NCBI GenBank assembly: GCA_002453275.1
Contig: DKGN01000076.1
Coordinates: forward strand, 1-9,285
DNA from: Caryophanales bacterium UBA6769
Lineage (GTDB): Bacteria > Bacillota > Bacilli > Bacillales > UBA6769
Direction of reading: 5' to 3'
DNA: 9,285 nucleotides
A model generated the notes under the pieces. The model was given only the letters and a program-made list of their open reading frames with translations. It was not told the origin of the DNA and did not search any database. A program made the translations under genes and the position numbers. Below, in pieces: positions 6,098-9,285 of this stretch. Each line of letters opens with the position of its first letter. Within the stretch, counting starts at the first letter, position 1.

Positions 6098-7258
6098 TTA
6101 CAGGATGTTTGCATGCTTAATTTGGTCGACAACTTTCCGCAAAATGGTTTCATTTTGGACAAGAGCAATGCGGACATATCCTTCCCCATACTTACCAAAT
6201 GCAGAGCCTGGTGTAACGACGACATGAGCCTTATCCATCAATTTCAGTGTAAATTGTAACGACGAATAGCCACGTGGAATCGGAGCCCAAATAAACATCG
6301 TAGCCGAAGGCTTGTCTAGCTTCCATCCAATTCGATGTAAACCGTCGATAAAAACATCGCGACGTTTTTTATAAAGTTGTGACGTTTCTTTTAAAAAGTT
6401 ATCGCCTTCCCTTAATGCGGACGTAGCAGCATGTTGAATCGGCAAAAAAACGCCAAAATCAAGATTTGATTTTAATTTTCCGAACGCTTCAATGATCTTT
6501 TCATTTCCAACTAAATAAGCAATTCGACAGCCAGCCATATTAAAGCTTTTTGATAACGAGTTAAATTCTACACCGACATCTTTTGCACCCTCAACTGATA
6601 AAAAGCTTACTAATTTGTCTTCCGTAAAATTGAGCTCCGAGTACGCAAAATCATGAACAACGACAATATCATGAGCTTTTGCGAATTGCACAACCTCTTC
6701 GAAAAAAGCCTTAGTCGGTGTAACCGGAACAGGATTACCTGGAAAATTTAAAAACATCATTTTAGCTTTTCTAGCTACATCTGTCGGAATTGCTTGCAAA
6801 TCTGGCAAGAAATTATTTTCTTCACGGAGTGGCATCTTGAAAACTTGCGCATTCGCCAAATCAATTCCGGTTTGGTAGGCCGGATAACAAGGATCTGGAA
6901 GTAAAACAACATCTCCAGGGTTCGTTAAAATTAAAGGTAAATGAACGAGACCTTCTTGAGAACCAATAAGTTGAAGCACTTCCGAATGTGCATCCACCTG
7001 TACGTCATACCTTCGACTATAAAACTCTTCTACCGCTTCGCTAAATTGTTGAGTCCCTGTTAAGGCGTAACCGTATTGATCTGGATCTTGAACGGCCCGC
7101 GCTAGTTCATCTCGAATGAAGGCAGGTGGAGGCAAGTCTGGGCTACCAATACTTAAATCGACGATCTCTATGCCTTCATTCAATTTTCCTTGTTTATGTT
7201 GAGCCATTTCAGTAAAAATGCTCGTATTAAATTTTGTCAATAATTTTGAGGTTTTCAC
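6098..7258 (-). CDS. Class I/II PLP-dependent aminotransferase, LL-diaminopimelate aminotransferase-like
   Basis: A cytoplasmic fold-type I aminotransferase of 386 residues, normal for the family. The cofactor lysine is Lys237 in SLSKSFNMAGCR; other PLP or substrate residues are Asn175 (in NFPGNP), Asp203 and Tyr206 (HDFAYSEL) and Arg363 (YVRIALV), the usual carboxylate-binding arginine. Blocks such as LIGSQEGLVHLPL, NPGDVVLLPDPCYPAYQTG and the GAKDVGVEFNSLSK region resemble DapL-like enzymes. The usual NPT(G) after NxPxNP is PVPV here, so the true substrate may differ; lysine biosynthesis is not established. The start is GTG at 7258 with GAGAGGA about 10 bases upstream; a tiny ATG-TAT-TAA lies between. 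A TGG-TACAAT extended -10 precedes it. The upstream small gene is cut off by a terminator and trhO follows after 71 bases. Related annotations include aspartate/aromatic aminotransferase. Confidence 0.85.
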   Translation of the reverse strand: MKTSKLLTKFNTSIFTEMAQHKQGKLNEGIEIVDLSIGSPDLPPPAFIRDELARAVQDPDQYGYALTGTQQFSEAVEEFYSRRYDVQVDAHSEVLQLIGSQEGLVHLPLILTNPGDVVLLPDPCYPAYQTGIDLANAQVFKMPLREENNFLPDLQAIPTDVARKAKMMFLNFPGNPVPVTPTKAFFEEVVQFAKAHDIVVVHDFAYSELNFTEDKLVSFLSVEGAKDVGVEFNSLSKSFNMAGCRIAYLVGNEKIIEAFGKLKSNLDFGVFLPIQHAATSALREGDNFLKETSQLYKKRRDVFIDGLHRIGWKLDKPSATMFIWAPIPRGYSSLQFTLKLMDKAHVVVTPGSAFGKYGEGYVRIALVQNETILRKVVDQIKHANIL

Positions 7259-7296
7259 TTTAATACATTCCTCTCACAGTCTTTCTTGCTCAAGTC

Positions 7297-7305
7297 ATTG
7301 TACCA
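7297..7305 (-). promoter_or_regulatory. Extended -10 promoter element for the aminotransferase gene
   Basis: TGG-TACAAT on the minus strand (TACAAT at 7302-7297, TGG at 7305-7303), about 40 bases before the GTG start. No good -35 box is present at 16-18 bases, where the upstream terminator sequence lies; a TGn extension can compensate. The terminator just upstream makes a private promoter necessary unless there is readthrough. Confidence 0.4.
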
Positions 7306-7313
7306 CGAAAAAG

Positions 7314-7348
7314 AAAATAGGAGCGATATCGCTCCTCGCTCCTATTTT
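7314..7348 (-). terminator. Terminator of the 78-residue ORF, with duplicated hairpin arm
   Basis: AAAATAGGAGCG (7314-7325) pairs perfectly with CGCTCCTATTTT (7337-7348) around 11 bases. The minus strand continues as CTTTTTCG, so the T-rich tract lies on the side expected for the small gene that ends at 7365. CGCTCCT occurs twice in tandem (7330-7336, 7337-7343), so a second, exclusive hairpin, the 18-base palindrome at 7319-7336, can also form. The plus strand shows TATTTTTA after the stem, but no plus-strand gene ends here. Confidence 0.85.
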
Positions 7349-7364
7349 TATCCCTAATGAATGC

Positions 7365-7601
7365 TTACATGAGTTCTTGCTTGTCAAGATGGGATACGAA
7401 AACATGGTCAAGATAACCTAATAATGCTTCATAAGCCCTCTCAACATTTGTAATTTCCGGGTCATACGTAAAGGCTTCGACAAGTTTTTCGATTTTTTTA
7501 GCGAGCATATCATCTTTCGTTAGCGTCATTACAGTTGTTAACTCTTCGCAGGCCATACGATGGAGGTAGAATAAGGTGGCATCATATTCATGTATATTCA
7601 T
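7365..7601 (-). CDS. Hypothetical 78-residue protein
   Basis: I do not recognise this protein. It is probably a real gene: ATG at 7601 is preceded by a strong ribosome binding site AAGGGGGA at about 7 bases, it fills the space between a divergent promoter region and a good terminator, and no other frame here is better. The sequence MNIHEYDATLFYLHRMACEE.. reads as two or three amphipathic helices, with many Asp/Glu (about a fifth of residues), one Cys (18), and no signal peptide or membrane segment, so a small soluble cytoplasmic protein is likely. A DITNVERAYE-like central part and a HVFVSHLDK end show no motif I can name. It appears monocistronic because the terminator at 7314-7348 separates it from the aminotransferase gene. 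No convincing promoter was found upstream; function is unknown. Confidence 0.75.
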   Translation of the reverse strand: MNIHEYDATLFYLHRMACEELTTVMTLTKDDMLAKKIEKLVEAFTYDPEITNVERAYEALLGYLDHVFVSHLDKQELM

Positions 7602-7748
7602 CAGATAATCCCCCTTTTTTCTGTAGGAGATTACAGTTAGTATGAGGAGCTTCTTTAAATTTTACATTACAAAAAAAATCCCAACGAAATAAGTAAATCG
7701 TTCAGACTATTCAATTTACAACTTGCTCGGCTTCCCTTAGAATAAAGA

Positions 7749-7754
7749 TATAAT
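7749..7754 (+). promoter_or_regulatory. TATAAT box upstream of the MBL-fold gene
   Basis: A perfect -10 consensus TATAAT lies 38 bases before the TTG start in the 190-base divergent gap. The best -35-like hexamer, TTGCTC (7723-7728), is 20 bases away, too far for a standard sigma-A promoter, so this is only a candidate. The rest of 7602-7791 shows a 5-base-stem repeat at 7621-7636 and nothing else I can support. Confidence 0.3.
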
Positions 7755-7776
7755 TGTATTAACGTTTTCTAAATTC

Positions 7777-7783
7777 GAGGGGG
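7777..7783 (+). promoter_or_regulatory. Ribosome binding site deciding the TTG start of the MBL-fold gene
   Basis: GAGGGGG ends 8 bases before the TTG at 7792. The next in-frame ATG is 12 codons inside (7828) and would remove part of the first beta strand, so the TTG is the better start. Confidence 0.65.
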
Positions 7784-7791
7784 TAACATAC

Positions 7792-8751
7792 TTGACAGCA
7801 ACTAAACCAATTGACTTAGGCAACCGAATGTATCTCATCGACGGCATTGACATGGGCATACCTGAAAAAACCGGAACTTACGTCATAAAGGATAAAAAAA
7901 TAACATTAGTTGAAACGTGCGCAAGCTCATGCGTGCCAAACATTCTTAAAGGGCTTGAAGCATTACAAATTCAACTGGAGCAAATCGAATACATAATCGT
8001 TACCCATATCCACCTTGATCATGCTGGTGGAGCTGGGTTACTGATGGAAAAATGTCCGAATGCTAAACTTATCGTCCATCCAAAAGGTGCTCGACATATG
8101 GCCGATCCTTCCAGATTAATCCAAGGGGCTAAGGCCGTTTATGGTCCACAATTCGATTCGCTGTTTAATCCGATTTTACCTATACCCGAGGACCGAATCA
8201 TAATAAAGGACGATAATGAAACGCTTCAAATTGGCGAAGATTGCCAGTTAGCTTTTCTCGATACACCTGGGCATGCTAATCATCATTTCAGCATATATGA
8301 TCCAGTCAGTAACGGTATTTTCGTTGGTGACACGTTAGGCATACAACATAAGCAAGTTGAAGAACTTGGCTTTAAGCTTTATTTACCAGCGACCTCTCCG
8401 AACCAATTTGACCCTAATAAAACATTACAATCTTTAGAACGCATTAAAGAGCTTAACGTTGAACGGATTTATTTTGGACACTTTAGCGTTGCCGAGGATG
8501 TGGAAGAAGTCTATAAACAAATTGAGTATTGGTTGCCTATTTATGTTCGTATCGGTGAGGAAGTTTTTGCGGAAGGTAAAAATATGAATGAGCTCGTTAA
8601 ACGACTACTTGCCGAAATTAGTGACGTTCTTGATAAACATGATGTGCCAAAAAATCATCTCATTTATCGCATTTTACAAATGGATTTACAAGTCTTTGCT
8701 ATGGGAATTTTAGATTACCTTTCGAAAAAAGAAAGATCCGGAACGAAATAG
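7792..8751 (+). CDS. Metallo-beta-lactamase-fold hydrolase
   Basis: A 319-residue cytoplasmic MBL-superfamily protein and the only plus-strand gene. It has the full metal-binding set: THIHLDHAGG with His72, His74, Asp76 and His77, His161 in DTPGHANHH, Asp180 in FVGDTLG and His230 in YFGHFS, so a two-metal hydrolase centre is expected. The N-terminal strands (GNRMYLIDGIDMG, TYVIKDKKITLVETC) fit the fold. After about residue 235 a helical C-terminal extension of some 85 residues follows (EEVYKQIEYWLPIYVRIGEE..LDYLSKKE), seen in glyoxalase II-like and uncharacterised Bacillus members. Which substrate it cleaves (thioester, lactone, phosphodiester) cannot be read from the motifs. Translation starts at TTG with GAGGGGG 8 bases before. 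The last codons and the stop lie inside the terminator it shares with proA. The gene diverges from the 78-residue ORF. Confidence 0.9.
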   Translation: MTATKPIDLGNRMYLIDGIDMGIPEKTGTYVIKDKKITLVETCASSCVPNILKGLEALQIQLEQIEYIIVTHIHLDHAGGAGLLMEKCPNAKLIVHPKGARHMADPSRLIQGAKAVYGPQFDSLFNPILPIPEDRIIIKDDNETLQIGEDCQLAFLDTPGHANHHFSIYDPVSNGIFVGDTLGIQHKQVEELGFKLYLPATSPNQFDPNKTLQSLERIKELNVERIYFGHFSVAEDVEEVYKQIEYWLPIYVRIGEEVFAEGKNMNELVKRLLAEISDVLDKHDVPKNHLIYRILQMDLQVFAMGILDYLSKKERSGTK

Positions 8752-8759
8752 TTCCGGAT
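8736..8759. terminator. Bidirectional terminator between the MBL-fold gene and proA
   Basis: ATCCGGAAC (8736-8744) and GTTCCGGAT (8751-8759) form a perfect 9-base stem with a 6-base loop. TTTTC follows on the plus strand and CTTTCTTTTTTC on the minus strand, so it can serve both convergent genes, better for proA. The left arm encodes the last MBL-fold residues and the TAG stop overlaps the loop and right arm. Confidence 0.85.
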
Positions 8760-8766
8760 TTTCTAC

Positions 8767-9285
8767 TTAAGAGCGAATTTGTCCTTGCCCTTTAATAACA
8801 TATTTATTTGTTGTTAATGCTTTTAATCCCATTGGACCTCTTGCATGCAATTTTTGCGTGCTGATCCCAATTTCGGCACCAAATCCAAATTCAAACCCAT
8901 CAGTGAAGCGAGTTGATACGTTATGATAAAGGGCTGCAGCATCAACACTTTGGAAAAAACGTTGCACACTTTCGTTCTCTTCCGTGACGATCGCTTCCGA
9001 ATGCTTCGTTCCAAATTCGTTAATATGTGAGATTGCTTCCTCAACGTCGTTCACTACTTTAACAGCAAGTGTATTGTCTAAATACTCAGCTTCCCAATCT
9101 TCTTCCGTCGCCTTTTCAATCCCTTCAAAATGCTCGACAACGTACTCATCACCATATAGTGTGACAGCTTTTTCTTGTAATTTTTCGAGTAACTGTCCTA
9201 AGTTAGCGTTTGCCCAATTTTTATGCACGAGTAACGTTTCGGCAGCGTTGCAAACTGAAGGACGATCGAGTTTTGCGTTCATTGC
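8767..9285 (-). CDS. proA: Gamma-glutamyl phosphate reductase, C-terminal part (5' end outside window)
   Basis: ProA reduces gamma-glutamyl phosphate to glutamate-5-semialdehyde with NADPH, the second step of proline synthesis from glutamate. The frame is open to the right edge and codes for the last 172 residues of a protein that is normally about 415, so the start lies beyond the window and the Met at 9282 is internal. The catalytic cysteine lies in NAKLDRPSVCNAAETLLVH, the aldehyde dehydrogenase-like thiol. Downstream family blocks are EYLDNTLAVKVVNDVEEAI, HINEFGTKHSEAIVTE, VDAAALYHNVSTRFTDGFEFGFGAEIGISTQKLHARGPMGLKALT and the final YVIKGQGQIR. It ends 15 bases from the convergent MBL-fold gene with a shared terminator. 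proB would be expected just outside to the right. Identity is secure. Confidence 0.96.
   Translation of the reverse strand, partial: AMNAKLDRPSVCNAAETLLVHKNWANANLGQLLEKLQEKAVTLYGDEYVVEHFEGIEKATEEDWEAEYLDNTLAVKVVNDVEEAISHINEFGTKHSEAIVTEENESVQRFFQSVDAAALYHNVSTRFTDGFEFGFGAEIGISTQKLHARGPMGLKALTTNKYVIKGQGQIRS

Noticed and set aside
6002..6259. Plus-strand open frame of 85 codons opposite the trhO/aminotransferase junction
   Set aside because: No ribosome binding site, overlaps two well-supported minus-strand genes and shows no recognisable motif; it is a shadow frame.
1..9285. CRISPR array, tRNA, rRNA, prophage or defence genes
   Set aside because: No spaced direct repeats, cloverleaf-like segments or hallmark proteins were seen on either strand; the window reads as ordinary metabolic chromosome.
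332..9285. Osmoprotection island joining the ehu importer with proA
   Set aside because: The two are more than 5 kb apart with unrelated genes between, and there are no ectoine synthesis or breakdown genes in the window, so the link is too weak to claim.

Overview
The window looks like chromosomal DNA from a low-G+C Gram-positive bacterium of the Bacillaceae, probably a halotolerant or alkaliphilic soil or sediment lineage. This rests on AT-rich sequence, strong AGGAGG-type ribosome binding sites, frequent GTG/TTG starts, a DUF1657 small protein of spore formers, the thyA-dfrA gene pair, and an Ehu-type ectoine/hydroxyectoine importer. No ribosomal RNA gene, tRNA, CRISPR array, phage gene or intact mobile element is visible. 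The genus is inference.

Layout. Every gene is on the minus strand except one. Bases 1-194 hold the 5' part of a DUF1657 gene that runs off the left edge. Bases 332-3465 hold a four-gene ABC importer operon, transcribed ehuB-ehuC-ehuD-ehuA. It has a promoter/dyad cluster upstream of ehuB, a hairpin between ehuB and ehuC, and a strong terminator at 291-319. Bases 3742-6026 hold trhO, thyA and dfrA in that transcription order, ending in a terminator at 3687-3732; trhO has its own good promoter candidate. Bases 6098-7258 encode a PLP-dependent aminotransferase of the LL-diaminopimelate aminotransferase-like group. Bases 7365-7601 encode a 78-residue protein I do not recognise, ended by a terminator with a duplicated arm. 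The only plus-strand gene, a metallo-beta-lactamase-fold hydrolase (7792-8751), diverges from it and converges on the 3' part of proA (8767 to the right edge). These last two share a bidirectional terminator.

How the genes fit together. The Ehu system would bind ectoine or a related compatible solute outside the cell with a lipoprotein and import it with ATP. ThyA makes dTMP and releases dihydrofolate, which DfrA (DHFR) reduces back to tetrahydrofolate; their ATGA overlap suits tight co-translation. TrhO hydroxylates tRNA uridine-34. ProA belongs to proline synthesis, which in bacilli serves both nutrition and osmoprotection, but no regulatory link to ehu is visible.

No gene-free stretch exceeds 300 bases. 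The longest, 3466-3741, holds the dfrA terminator and the ehuB promoter with three TTGTT/AACAA dyads. The 190-base divergent gap 7602-7791 shows only a TATAAT box and the two ribosome binding sites. I see no clearly new multi-gene system. The points most worth a second look are the ehuB operator cluster, the altered ligand cage of EhuB, the unusual PGNPVPV motif of the aminotransferase and the orphan 78-residue protein.
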